Shown here: positions 1 to 9,184 of the stretch, piece by piece | Layout of the letters: each line of letters opens with the position of its first letter | Numbering within the stretch: the first letter of the stretch is position 1 | NCBI RefSeq assembly: GCF_003475325.1 | Contig: NZ_QRQC01000013.1 | Span: forward strand, 13,377 to 77,376 | Source of the DNA: Collinsella sp. AF33-16 | Lineage (GTDB): Bacteria; Actinomycetota; Coriobacteriia; Coriobacteriales; Coriobacteriaceae | Direction: 5' to 3' | DNA: 64,000 nt | Program-made: the position numbers and the translations under genes | Notes under the pieces: model-generated | Told to the model about the DNA's origin: nothing | The model's database searches: none | What the model saw: the letters and a program-made list of their open reading frames with translations, nothing else

Positions 1-117
1 GCAGCGGGCAGCACGCTCGAGGACCTGCGCTCGTGGTTCAAACAGGGTGCCAAGGCCAGAAGCACGCTCGACCGTGCAGAGGACGTGCTCGAGACGACGT
101 CTGATTGGGTTGTCTGA
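1..117 (+). pseudogene. 3' end of a truncated unknown gene
   Basis: Frame 1 is open from the window edge and encodes 38 residues, rich in charged residues and predicted helical, ending ...TTSDWVV. I do not recognise the family. The stop codon TGA (115-117) is formed by the first three bases of the left inverted repeat of the insertion sequence that begins at 115. The natural C-terminus was therefore probably lost when the element inserted. No continuation of the frame is found on the far side of the element, where a different IS remnant lies. Confidence 0.5.
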
Positions 118-199
118 CCTGTATCGTCTTTTCGGACACGCATGCTAGAGGCCCAATCCTTTAGAATGCATTCATCGACGACCGAGAGGACGGTATGCT

Positions 200-484
200 A
201 TGTCCAACCCAGCCGCCAAGTACACCGACGAGTTCAGGCGCGAGACCGCCGACTACATCATCTCGACGGGCAGGCCGATAACGGAATACTGCGCAGAACT
301 GGGCCTGAATTCCAAGACCGTGAACAAGTGGGTGCAGAGCCGCCGGCGCGAGCTTGCCGGCGGGCCCGACCCCAAGGCCGAGGACCGCGAGCTTCGCGAG
401 GCGAAAAGGCGCATACGCGAGCTCGAGATGGAGAACGCCTTCTTGAAAAAAGCCGCGGCCTTCTTCGCCAAAAGCCAGGCGTAG
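200..484 (+). CDS. IS3-family transposase OrfA
   Basis: OrfA is 94 residues. It has an N-terminal helix-turn-helix of the HTH_Tnp_1 type (residues about 8-50, 'YTDEFRRETADYI' and 'KTVNKWVQ') that recognises the element ends. A leucine-zipper-like coiled coil follows (about 62-82), ending in the family-typical 'AFLKKAAAFFAK'. The run A6G at 446-452 and the A4G at 470-474 lie where IS3 elements normally make a -1 frameshift into OrfB. OrfB is in the -1 frame, as expected for an OrfAB fusion transposase. I did not establish which of the two runs is used. Confidence 0.9.
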   Translation: MSNPAAKYTDEFRRETADYIISTGRPITEYCAELGLNSKTVNKWVQSRRRELAGGPDPKAEDRELREAKRRIRELEMENAFLKKAAAFFAKSQA

Positions 485-498
485 CCGCATGCTACCGG

Positions 499-1380
499 AT
501 GATGTTGGCGGAGAAGGCCGAATTCCCGGTGAAAATGATGGCTCGCGTGCTCGGCGTGAGCCGATCGGGCTTCTACTCGTGGCTCTCCAACGGCTGCCCG
601 CGAGAAGACTGGTCGGCCGAGCGCGAGGCGGTCCGGCGCGTGTGGCTGGAGTCGGACCGCAGGTTCGGCTTCCGGTTCGTGAAATGCTTCCTGCCCGGCG
701 AGTTCTCCGGATTGACCCTGTACAGGGTGCGCAAGCTGATGCGCGAGCTGGGAATACGCGGCTGCACGCCCAACGCCAGGAAGCGCACCACCATCCCCGA
801 CCCGAAGGCCAGGCCCCGGCCCGACCTGGTGCGCCGCGACTTCACCAGTCCCGTTCCAACCTGCAAGCTCGTGGGCGACATCACCTACCTGCGCACCGGC
901 GAGGGATGGCTGTACCTGTCGACGGTCATCGACCTCAACACCCGCATGGTGGTGGGCTGGTCGCTCTCCGAGCGCATGACCGCCGACATCGTGGTTTCGG
1001 CGCTGGCGTCGGCCAAATCGCGCGGCTACGTGGCCGGCAACGCGATATTCCACGCCGACCGCGGCGCCCAGTACACCAGCAGGCTTCTGGCCGAATGGGC
1101 GCGCGACAACGACGTGCGGCTGTCCTGCAGCCGCACCGGCAACTGCCACGACAACGCGGTGGCCGAGTCGTTCCTCGCCACGCTGAAGAACGAGATGTAC
1201 TACAGGCGCAGCTTCCCGACCAGGGATTCCGCCAAGCACGCGGTGGTCGAGTTCATCGAGGCGTACTACAACCGCCGAAGGCCCCGCTCGACGATCGGCT
1301 ACAAGGTGCCGGCCGAGGCCATGGCGGCCTTCTTCGAGAGAACCGAGCCCAAGCCCGAGGCCATGCCTATGGCCGCTTGA
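499..1380 (+). CDS. IS3-family transposase OrfB (DDE integrase domain)
   Basis: OrfB is the catalytic half of the transposase. The start given is the first in-frame Met (293 aa). In the functional OrfAB fusion this frame is entered further upstream by -1 frameshifting. It shows the HTH_21 segment (VLGVSRSGFYSW), then the rve/DDE core: first Asp in 'GDITYL', second in 'HADRGAQY', Glu in 'AVAESFLATLKNE', and the C-terminal 'YNRRRPRSTIGYKVPAE' typical of IS3 elements. All three catalytic acids are present, so the protein should be active. Confidence 0.9.
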   Translation: MMLAEKAEFPVKMMARVLGVSRSGFYSWLSNGCPREDWSAEREAVRRVWLESDRRFGFRFVKCFLPGEFSGLTLYRVRKLMRELGIRGCTPNARKRTTIPDPKARPRPDLVRRDFTSPVPTCKLVGDITYLRTGEGWLYLSTVIDLNTRMVVGWSLSERMTADIVVSALASAKSRGYVAGNAIFHADRGAQYTSRLLAEWARDNDVRLSCSRTGNCHDNAVAESFLATLKNEMYYRRSFPTRDSAKHAVVEFIEAYYNRRRPRSTIGYKVPAEAMAAFFERTEPKPEAMPMAA

Positions 1381-1419
1381 TTCCTCGAGCTTGCGTGTCC
1401 GAAATCTTGACACAGGTCA

Positions 1420-1825
1420 GAAGGCCTCGATGCCAGCGCTGCGCCGATATGGGGCAGCGGCCCCCCGTTGGCCGCCATGGCCCTGACTTCCGAGCGTATG
1501 CTGGCGCCGCTCGTCTTAAGACATCGACCTCCATCCGGAGCCTGCGGTTCTCGCGCTCGAGCTCCAGGATCCGGTTCTGCTCGGGCGTGCGGTTGTCCGC
1601 GGCGCGCGGCGAGCCGGTCTCGTTTATCGACTTGACCCGCCTCTCCACGGTGCTCTTGTCGAGGTCGCACTCGTCCATGGCCTCGCGCCTGGGCTTTCCG
1701 GCGTTGTGGAGATCGACTATCTTCCTCTTGAACTCGTCGGTGAAATGCCTCGGTCTGGGGCCGGTCGAGGCCGAGCCCCCGGTCCGGCTGGGGTAGCATG
1801 TCGCTGCGGACCATTGTCTTTCCTC
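1420..1825 (-). pseudogene. Decayed IS3-family orfA remnant
   Basis: The minus strand encodes a clear IS3-type OrfA: 'RHFTDEFKRKIVDLHNAGKPRREA' (positions about 1740-1680, shown in part), then 'STVERRVKSINETG' and the coiled coil 'LELERENRRLRMEVDVL', down to about 1515. No start codon lies in the same frame upstream. A start (ATG near 1814) exists in another frame, so a frameshift near 1750 is likely. After the coiled coil the frame runs on towards position 1420, where it meets the right end of the intact IS (115-1419). No orfB follows. This is a truncated element of a different IS3 lineage in opposite orientation. Confidence 0.7.
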
Positions 1826-1960
1826 TCGTTGAATATCTAGGCGCTGACGATTCTAGGCGATGGCCCTCTCTTGCTTCTTACACCTCGATTGTGCTCGCTA
1901 CCCCCAGCGGGTCCGAATCGAGCGATTCGGGCCCGCTTTTGGGGTCTGCCGGAAGCCCGG

Positions 1961-2167
1961 TGGTCAAAAAAGGCCAAATATGAGTACTGTTACCAGTTTA
2001 GTGGCAGCCAAATGGCCTCCAAAATCGGTGCCAGCGGCCAAAAGCGCATCGATTTTCGTCCGTCAGAGTCACGATCGGGCTCCAAACAAGGCGATTTTGC
2101 TGATCTGGACCGGAAAATCGCTGCTACTAATTTGGTGACAGTACTCATATTTGGCCTTTTTTGACCA
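1961..2167. repeat. Long inverted repeat element (35-nt arms)
   Basis: The arms 1961-1995 and 2133-2167 are reverse complements with one mismatch. Both begin TGGTCAAAAAAGGCC and carry ATGAGTACTG. The 137 bp between them has weaker dyad symmetry near the arms. No credible protein is encoded. It could be a MITE-like element or a large bidirectional terminator, since each arm supplies a T-run. The remaining bases of the 1826-2289 gap hold no gene that I can support. Confidence 0.7.
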
Positions 2168-2198
2168 CTGCCCCTTGGTCCAGGACAAAACGGGCTGC

Positions 2199-2272
2199 TC
2201 GAATCTTGGGGCGGATCCATTTTCGACTATCCTCAGCTTGCTAGTTCGAAAACGGACCCGCTCCAAGATTGA
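2199..2272. repeat. Inverted repeat upstream of the nad operon
   Basis: The arms 2199-2226 (TCGAATCTTGGGGCGG...) and 2246-2272 are largely complementary, with a few mismatches and about a 19-nt loop. It lies between the 1961-2167 element and the nadA palindrome and may act as a terminator or as a remnant of a mobile palindrome. Its function is not evident. Confidence 0.5.
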
Positions 2273-2289
2273 ATCTTTATTCCAACTTT

Positions 2290-2333
2290 ACACCTAGGTT
2301 TACAGCTGTCTTGTCAGCTGTAAACCTAGGTGT
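2290..2333. promoter_or_regulatory. Palindromic operator upstream of nadA (probable NiaR site)
   Basis: A perfect 19-bp inverted repeat (left arm ACACCTAGGTTTACAGCTG) flanks the 6-nt centre TCTTGT. It ends 41 bp before the nadA ATG. The operon itself encodes a NiaR-type repressor, which in other bacteria represses NAD genes when niacin is plentiful by binding palindromes near the promoter. Assigning this palindrome to NiaR is inferred from position and operon content. It is not followed by a T-run, so it is less likely to be a terminator. Confidence 0.6.
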
Positions 2334-2374
2334 CATACTAAAGCCCCAAGATTCGCCAAAAGAGAGGGGCCTTG

Positions 2375-3400
2375 ATGGCACAGAGCGCGAACATGGATGC
2401 GTCGGAGCTTGCACGCGACATTGCGGCCGGCCTGGCATCGGCAACGACGGCAACGGAGCGCGCGGCATTGGTGCCCGCAGAGCTCGTCGAGGCCATTCAG
2501 CAACTTAAAACCCAGCGCGACGCGGTGATCCTGGCGCACTATTACGTGGCGCCCGAGGTCCAGGCTGTGGCCGATTACGTCGGCGACAGCTTCTACCTGG
2601 CTAAGCTCGCCAAGAGCCTGCCGCAGCAGACCATCGTGCTGTGCGGCGTGGAGTTTATGGGCGAGAGCGCCAAGCTGCTCAACCCCACCAAGACCGTGCT
2701 GCTGCCCGAGCCGGGCGCGGACTGCCCCATGGCTCATATGGTCAAGCGCGAGACGGTCGACGCGGCGCGCGCCGAGTACGGCGACGACCTGGCCGTGGTC
2801 TGCTACGTCAACTCCACGGTCGAGATCAAGAGCTGGAGCGACGTGTGCGTCACCAGCTCCAACGCCGTCAAGATCGTGTCCGAGCTGCCGCAGCAGCATA
2901 TCCTGTTCATTCCCGACCAAAACCTCGGCCGCTTCGTAGCCGAGCAGGTGCCGCAAAAGCACGTCATTCTCAACAACGGCTACTGCCCGCGCCATCACAT
3001 CATCACCGTCGAGCAGATCGTCGACGCGACGGAGGCCCACCCCGACGCGCTCGTGCTGGCGCACCCCGAGTGCAAGGCCGACGTCCTGGCCGAGGCCGAC
3101 TACATCGGCTCCACCGCCGGCATCATCAAGTATGCCGAGGAGTCCGACGCGAGCGAGTTCATTATCGTGACGGTTCGCGGCGTGCTCTACGAGCTCGAGC
3201 GCCGCTGCCAGGGCACCGGCAAGAAGTTCTACTTCCCCGCGGTGCAGCCCACCTGCGTCAACATGGACCTCATCACGCTCGAAAAGCTCGTGCGCTGCCT
3301 GGAGACGGGCGAGGGCGAGGTGCAGATCGGCGTCTCGGACGAGGCGGCAGACCAGGCCAAGCTCACGCTCGACCGCATGCTCGAGTACGCAGCACGCTAG
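2375..3400 (+). CDS. nadA: Quinolinate synthase
   Basis: NadA (341 aa) condenses iminoaspartate with dihydroxyacetone phosphate to give quinolinate, the second step of de novo NAD synthesis, using a [4Fe-4S] cluster. Visible signatures are 'AHYYV' near residue 55, the 'CGVEFMGE' loop (C90), 'GYCPRHH' (C204) and 'PTCVNM' (C294). These three cysteines are the likely cluster ligands. The ATG at 2375 is chosen over a TTG directly before it because AGAGAGG lies about 8 nt upstream. First gene of nadA-nadB-nadC-niaR. Confidence 0.95.
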   Translation: MAQSANMDASELARDIAAGLASATTATERAALVPAELVEAIQQLKTQRDAVILAHYYVAPEVQAVADYVGDSFYLAKLAKSLPQQTIVLCGVEFMGESAKLLNPTKTVLLPEPGADCPMAHMVKRETVDAARAEYGDDLAVVCYVNSTVEIKSWSDVCVTSSNAVKIVSELPQQHILFIPDQNLGRFVAEQVPQKHVILNNGYCPRHHIITVEQIVDATEAHPDALVLAHPECKADVLAEADYIGSTAGIIKYAEESDASEFIIVTVRGVLYELERRCQGTGKKFYFPAVQPTCVNMDLITLEKLVRCLETGEGEVQIGVSDEAADQAKLTLDRMLEYAAR

Positions 3401-3404
3401 AACA

Positions 3405-3439
3405 ATGTGGCATGAGGGACGGTTCCTTATGTCACATTC
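3405..3439. repeat. Imperfect hairpin between nadA and nadB
   Basis: The arms AATGTGGCATGAGGGAC and GTTCCTTATGTCACATT are reverse complements with a few mismatches. The short gap between nadA and the probable GTG start of nadB is thus mostly hairpin. It could tune the nadA:nadB ratio or be a captured intergenic repeat. Reading it as coding (in-frame start at 3405) would add an N-terminus unlike NadB proteins. Confidence 0.45.
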
Positions 3440-3455
3440 AAGGGAGAGGATTCCT

Positions 3456-4832
3456 GTGGAAACCAAGCAATACCCCGATATGGAGTGCGACGTCGTCATT
3501 GCCGGCTGCGGCGTGGCGGGCCTGTACGCGGCGCTCAACCTGCCGACGAGTACGCGCGTGATCATGCTCTCCAAGGGCGCGGTCGACGAGTGCGATTCGA
3601 TGCTCGCGCAGGGCGGCATCTGCGTGCTGCCCGAGGGCTCGGACTACGATGCCTTCTTTGAGGACACCATGCACGCCGGCCATTACGAGAACCGCCGCGA
3701 GAGCGTCGACATCATGATCCGCTCGAGCCGCTCGGTCATCAACGACCTGCTAGCGATGGGCGTGGATTTTGAGCGCAAGGCCGATGGCGGCCTCGACTTT
3801 ACCCGCGAGGGCGCGCACAGCCGTCCGCGCATTGCCTTCCATGCCGACATTACGGGCAAGGAGATTACGACCAAGCTGCTTCAGGCCGTCCGCAAGCTGG
3901 ACAACGTGCAGATTCTCGAACACGTTGCCATGACCGACATCCTGACGGCCGAGCGCGATGGGGCCACGGTGTGCACTGGTGTCGTCGCTGTTGCCGTGGA
4001 CGAGGACGATTCAGCTCGCCCCGCCGACGAGCTGGCAAATGCCGCTGAGGGCGTGCATGTCGGTAAGCCGTTTAAGATCCATGCCCGCCATACGCTGTGG
4101 GCGACGGGCGGCATCGGTGGCGTATACGACCATTCGACCAACTACCCGCAGCTCACGGGCGACGCCTGCTACATCGCGCAGGAGCACGGCATTAAGATGG
4201 AGCACCTGGACTACGTGCAGATCCACCCCACGGGACTGTTCTCGCCGCAGCCAGGCCGCACCTTCCTGATCAGCGAGAGCTGCCGCGGCGAGGGCGCGAT
4301 TTTGCTCAACGCCGCCGGTGAGCGCTTTACCGACGAGCTTCAGCCGCGCGATGTGGTCGCTGCCGCTATTCGCGAGCAGATGAAGCAGGACGGTACTGAG
4401 CACGAGTGGCTGAGCTTTGCCCCCGTCGAGCGCGATGTAGTGACCGGGCACTTTGCCAACATTCGCGCACGCTGCTTGGAGGACGGCCGCGACATCTTGG
4501 ACGAGCCCATCCCCGTTACGCCCACGCAGCACTACTTTATGGGCGGCGTATGGGTCGATAAGGACGGCCGCACTTCGATGCCCGAGCTCTACGCCGCGGG
4601 CGAGACGGCTTGCAACGGCGTTCACGGCAAGAATCGCCTTGCATCAAATAGTCTGCTCGAGGCGCTGGTCTGGGGTCGTCGCGCCGCGTGGTACATGCGC
4701 ACCGGCGAGTCGCTGGCCGTGGAGCAGGCGGGCGAGCCCGCGCTCGATGGACGCCATCGCGCCCTGAGTTCCGATACCCTTGCAATCGATGATTTGGCCC
4801 GTGCCGCCGGCACGCAGGCCGCAGAGGAGTAG
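3456..4832 (+). CDS. nadB: L-aspartate oxidase
   Basis: NadB (458 aa from this start) oxidises L-aspartate to iminoaspartate with FAD, feeding NadA. In anaerobes fumarate is the usual electron acceptor. The N-terminus has a Rossmann FAD site ('VVIAGCGVAGLYAAL'). Later come the flavin and dicarboxylate site motifs 'WATGGIGGVYDHSTNYPQ', 'YVQIHPTGL', 'SESCRGEGAILLN' and 'HGKNRLASNSLLE', diagnostic of the succinate dehydrogenase/aspartate oxidase family. I chose GTG 3456 because AGGGAGAGG precedes it by about 6 nt and the FAD motif then starts near residue 12. ATGs at 3405 and 3429 are alternatives. Confidence 0.93.
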   Translation: METKQYPDMECDVVIAGCGVAGLYAALNLPTSTRVIMLSKGAVDECDSMLAQGGICVLPEGSDYDAFFEDTMHAGHYENRRESVDIMIRSSRSVINDLLAMGVDFERKADGGLDFTREGAHSRPRIAFHADITGKEITTKLLQAVRKLDNVQILEHVAMTDILTAERDGATVCTGVVAVAVDEDDSARPADELANAAEGVHVGKPFKIHARHTLWATGGIGGVYDHSTNYPQLTGDACYIAQEHGIKMEHLDYVQIHPTGLFSPQPGRTFLISESCRGEGAILLNAAGERFTDELQPRDVVAAAIREQMKQDGTEHEWLSFAPVERDVVTGHFANIRARCLEDGRDILDEPIPVTPTQHYFMGGVWVDKDGRTSMPELYAAGETACNGVHGKNRLASNSLLEALVWGRRAAWYMRTGESLAVEQAGEPALDGRHRALSSDTLAIDDLARAAGTQAAEE

Positions 4833-4835
4833 ACC

Positions 4836-5696
4836 ATGAATCCCATTACCATGAAGCTCGTCGTCGATGATCTGATTTTGCAGGCTCTGCGCGAGGACAT
4901 TACGTTTGAGGACGTGAGCACGGCGAGCGTGTGCCCCACGGCGCGTCCCGCCACGGTGGAGCTTATCGCCAAGGCCGACGGCATCATCGCCGGCTTGGAT
5001 GTGTTTGCCCGTACCTTTGAGCTGCTGGATTCGCAGAGCTCGGTGCTGCTCGACGTTGCCGATGGCGACGAGGTGCACGCCGGCGACCATGTGGGTCAGG
5101 TGCGCGGCGATGCGCGCGTGCTGCTTTCGGGTGAGCGCGTGGCGCTCAACTACCTGCAGCGCATGAGCGGCATCGCTACCTACACGCACAGCATGGCCGC
5201 GGCGCTCGAGGGAACCAAGACCGTGCTCGTCGACACGCGCAAGACCACGCCGGGCATGCGCGTGTTTGAGAAGGCGGCGGTTGAGATTGGCGGCGGCAGC
5301 AACCACCGCTACAACCTGTCGACGGCCGTCATGCTCAAGGACAACCATATCGATGCCGCCGGTGGCGTGACGCGCGCGATCGAGATGGCGCGCGCCCATG
5401 CGTCGTTTACCACGACAGTTGAGATTGAGTGCGAGAACCTGGACATGGTGCGCGAAGCCGTGGAGGCCGGTGCCGACATTATCATGCTCGACAACATGAC
5501 CCATGACGACATGGCCGCCGCCATCGAGCTTATCGCCGGTCGCGCCAAGACCGAGTGCTCGGGCAACGTGGACGCCAGCAACATTCGCGCCCTGGCCGAT
5601 CTGGGTGTCGACTATATTAGCTCGGGCGCCCTGACGCACTCTGCGCCGATCCTCGACCTCTCGCTTAAGCACCTGCGTCTGCTGGACGGTAAATAA
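4836..5696 (+). CDS. nadC: Nicotinate-nucleotide pyrophosphorylase (quinolinate phosphoribosyltransferase)
   Basis: NadC (286 aa, the usual length) converts quinolinate and PRPP to nicotinate mononucleotide. Family motifs are 'GERVALNYLQRMSGIAT' (about residues 103-119), 'DTRKTTPGMR' (PRPP and quinolinate binding) and the barrel segments 'VEIECENLDMV' and 'IIMLDNM'. It starts 3 nt after nadB, and its TAA shares one base with the niaR ATG (TAATG), so translation of the four genes is probably coupled. Confidence 0.95.
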   Translation: MNPITMKLVVDDLILQALREDITFEDVSTASVCPTARPATVELIAKADGIIAGLDVFARTFELLDSQSSVLLDVADGDEVHAGDHVGQVRGDARVLLSGERVALNYLQRMSGIATYTHSMAAALEGTKTVLVDTRKTTPGMRVFEKAAVEIGGGSNHRYNLSTAVMLKDNHIDAAGGVTRAIEMARAHASFTTTVEIECENLDMVREAVEAGADIIMLDNMTHDDMAAAIELIAGRAKTECSGNVDASNIRALADLGVDYISSGALTHSAPILDLSLKHLRLLDGK

Positions 5697-6241
5697 TGAA
5701 CGCCCGCGAGCGTCGCCGTGCCATCATGGGCGTGCTCGAAGGAGCCAAGGAGCCCGTTTCGGGCAGCGCACTTGCCCGCGAGGTTGGCGTGAGCCGTCAG
5801 GTCGTGGTTCAGGATATTGCCCTGTTGCGTGCCGATGGGCACGATATCGTGGCGACCAACCGCGGCTACGTGCTGCAGGAGGCCCCCAGCAGCCCCGCCG
5901 TGCCCACGCGCTTGGTCAAGGTTCGCCACAGCGTGGAGCAGGCAGGCGATGAGCTCACGAGTATCGTCGACGCCGGTGGCGCCGTGCTCAACGTGATCGT
6001 CAATCACCGCGTGTACGGCAAGATCACGGCCGACCTGGACATCCGCAACCGCCGCGATGTCGAGCGCTACCTAGAGGGCATCGCCAGCGGCAAGAGCTTC
6101 CCGCTGCTGACGGTGACGAGCGGCTACCACTTCCATCGCATCGCGGCGGAAGACGAGCAGACCCTCGACGAGATCGAGGCCATACTCAAGGAGAAAGGCT
6201 ACCTTGCCGATTTAATGCCCTACGAGGATGATTTGTCCTAA
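5696..6241 (+). CDS. niaR: NiaR-type transcriptional repressor (HTH_11 + 3H domain)
   Basis: The protein is 181 aa. The N-terminal winged HTH (residues about 5-58, 'PVSGSALAREVGVSRQVVVQDIALLRADG') is followed by a 3H domain with the histidines expected for metal and niacin binding ('VRHSVEQAGDEL', 'VNHRVYGKI', 'SGYHFHR'). NiaR proteins sense nicotinic acid and repress NAD synthesis or niacin uptake genes. Encoded as the last gene of the nad operon with a palindrome before nadA, it most likely autoregulates the operon. Confidence 0.88.
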   Translation: MNARERRRAIMGVLEGAKEPVSGSALAREVGVSRQVVVQDIALLRADGHDIVATNRGYVLQEAPSSPAVPTRLVKVRHSVEQAGDELTSIVDAGGAVLNVIVNHRVYGKITADLDIRNRRDVERYLEGIASGKSFPLLTVTSGYHFHRIAAEDEQTLDEIEAILKEKGYLADLMPYEDDLS

Positions 6242-6259
6242 CCCGATACTGTCTTTATA

Positions 6260-6326
6260 AGTTGCGGTGAAATAGTTCCTACAATCGGCACCTAAGCAAT
6301 GAGCCAGGAACTATTCCACCGCAACT
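6260..6326. repeat. AGTTGCGGTG hairpin repeat, copy 1
   Basis: The arms 6260-6280 (AGTTGCGGTGAAATAGTTCCT minus its last base) and 6306-6326 are reverse complements at 20 of 21 positions, with a 25-nt loop. A close relative occurs at 33389-33455 after another operon end. Both follow the last gene of a plus-strand operon, so a role in mRNA 3'-end formation is possible. No T-run follows. Confidence 0.7.
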
Positions 6327-6370
6327 GCCAAGGTAGCCCCGTCCCCAATTAGCTGCCTGTACAAACAAAA

Positions 6371-6406
6371 GGAGGCCTCCGCGGCGATGCGGAAGCCTCC
6401 TTTTTT
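6371..6406. terminator. Bidirectional terminator between niaR and the ferredoxin gene
   Basis: The 12-bp stem GGAGGCCTCCGC (6371-6382) / GCGGAAGCCTCC (6389-6400) has one mismatch and a 6-nt loop, followed by T6 on the plus strand and a T-run on the minus strand. It can terminate the convergent niaR and ferredoxin transcripts. Confidence 0.85.
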
Positions 6407-6445
6407 GTGCACGGTGTACTTTTGAGTGTGCAAGTGGGGGAGTTG

Positions 6446-6631
6446 TTACTCCTCGACGATCTCGGTGATCGCGCCAGCGGGGCAAGCGTCCTGGCAAGCG
6501 CCACAGGCGACGCAGGAGTCCTCGTCGGCGACGGTAGCGACGTCCTGGAGCTCCAGAACGCCAGCGGGGCAGGAGTCGACGCAAACGCCACAAGCGATGC
6601 ACTCGTCGGCATCAATTACGGGATGAGCCAT
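6446..6631 (-). CDS. 2[4Fe-4S] ferredoxin
   Basis: A 61-aa clostridial-type ferredoxin with two CxxCxxCxxxCP motifs: 'CIACGVCVDSCP' and 'CVACGACQDACP'. It carries low-potential electrons, probably including those from the pyruvate:ferredoxin oxidoreductase encoded at 60382-63921. The start is the Met of 'MAHPVIDADE', preceded on the minus strand by AGAGAGGAAA. A longer reading upstream lacks family support. It appears monocistronic between a terminator and the dnaK upstream region. Confidence 0.95.
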   Translation of the reverse strand: MAHPVIDADECIACGVCVDSCPAGVLELQDVATVADEDSCVACGACQDACPAGAITEIVEE

Positions 6632-6852
6632 GGTAGTTTCCTCTCTGTTGACCGACGCTACAGGCGATGCGCGTCGGTTTGATTCGGGCAAAAACATACC
6701 ACGGGAGCGACCGTTTGCAATACCCTCTGGCCGGCATCTTCATACCGTTCGCCGAGTATGCCAAGGTTTACTAAAAAACGCGCAGGTGGGGCCGTTGAGC
6801 TGCGCAAATGTTAGCTATAGGTGACTTGTAATATTGACCTATTGAGCGCGCC

Positions 6853-7030
6853 TGCGGAAAGGGCATCCCGTTATTTGGCCGAAAACCGGGTCGCAGTTTC
6901 CGGTTGGGCCCGCTAGCGGAAACTGCGACCCGGTATCAGCTCTCAAAACGGGATACGGTTTCCGGTTGAGCCTTCAGACGGAAACTGCGACCCGGAATCC
7001 ACGCTCAAACCGGGATGCGCTTGCCGCAAG
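6853..7030. repeat. GGAAACTGC-type palindromic repeat cluster, locus 1
   Basis: Six half-sites related to CGGAAACTGCGACCCGG occur in alternating orientation, making three hairpins. The central pair is perfect: 17-bp arms beginning CCGGGTCGCAGTTTCCG, with about a 14-nt loop. A diverged version of the same family lies at 44351-44492. The cluster fills much of the 658-bp gap between the ferredoxin and dnaK genes. The only other signal I see in the gap is the heat-shock palindrome at 7154-7180. Confidence 0.7.
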
Positions 7031-7153
7031 ACGGCCCCCAGGCACCCCCGGACGCAAACCTCAGCCATCTCTACATAGATCTCAATAGATTTGCCGAGAA
7101 CTCATTCAGCGCATCTACCTGCGCATTTAAGAACCTAAACTCTCAACAATAAG

Positions 7154-7180
7154 AAATCTTATATGAATTGACTTAGATTT
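7154..7180 (+). promoter_or_regulatory. Heat-shock palindrome upstream of dnaK
   Basis: The 27-bp sequence AAATCTTATAT-GAATTG-ACTTAGATTT is an imperfect palindrome. The clpB upstream site (18082-18108) is identical outside the 6-nt core. A -10-like TATATT follows at 7183-7188. HspR, encoded in this operon, binds HAIR operators (CTTGAGT-N7-ACTCAAG) in other actinobacteria. The sequence here resembles HAIR only loosely, so HspR binding is inferred. Confidence 0.7.
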
Positions 7181-7289
7181 TGTATATTCCGGCCCATAAG
7201 GGGATACACTACATCCTGAAAGACAAGCCGAAGCGCCGCGCGACAGATCGTCGAGGCGGCGCGAACGCAAAAGAGAGAGGGAATTTCTA

Positions 7290-9182
<1,893 letters not shown>

Positions 9183-9184
9183 TC

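Larger units (their letters stand above)
115..1419 (+). mobile_element. IS3-family insertion sequence, complete
   Basis: The element is about 1305 bp and carries orfA and orfB. Its imperfect terminal inverted repeats lie at 115-151 and 1383-1419 and match at about 30 of 37 positions. Both begin TGACCTGT and share the block TTTCGGACACGCA. The ends fit the TG...CA termini of IS3-family elements. Both reading frames are intact, so it may be active. The flanking trinucleotides (GTC before, GAA after) do not form the 3-bp target duplication expected after simple transposition, which suggests a deletion or recombination at one flank. Confidence 0.9.

Noticed and set aside
112..1422. 3-bp target-site duplication of the IS3 element
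   Set aside because: Flanking triplets GTC and GAA differ, and extending the repeat by two bases does not help.
3405..3455. Longer nadB N-terminus from ATG 3405
   Set aside because: The segment is a hairpin repeat, lacks NadB similarity, and GTG 3456 has the better ribosome-binding site.
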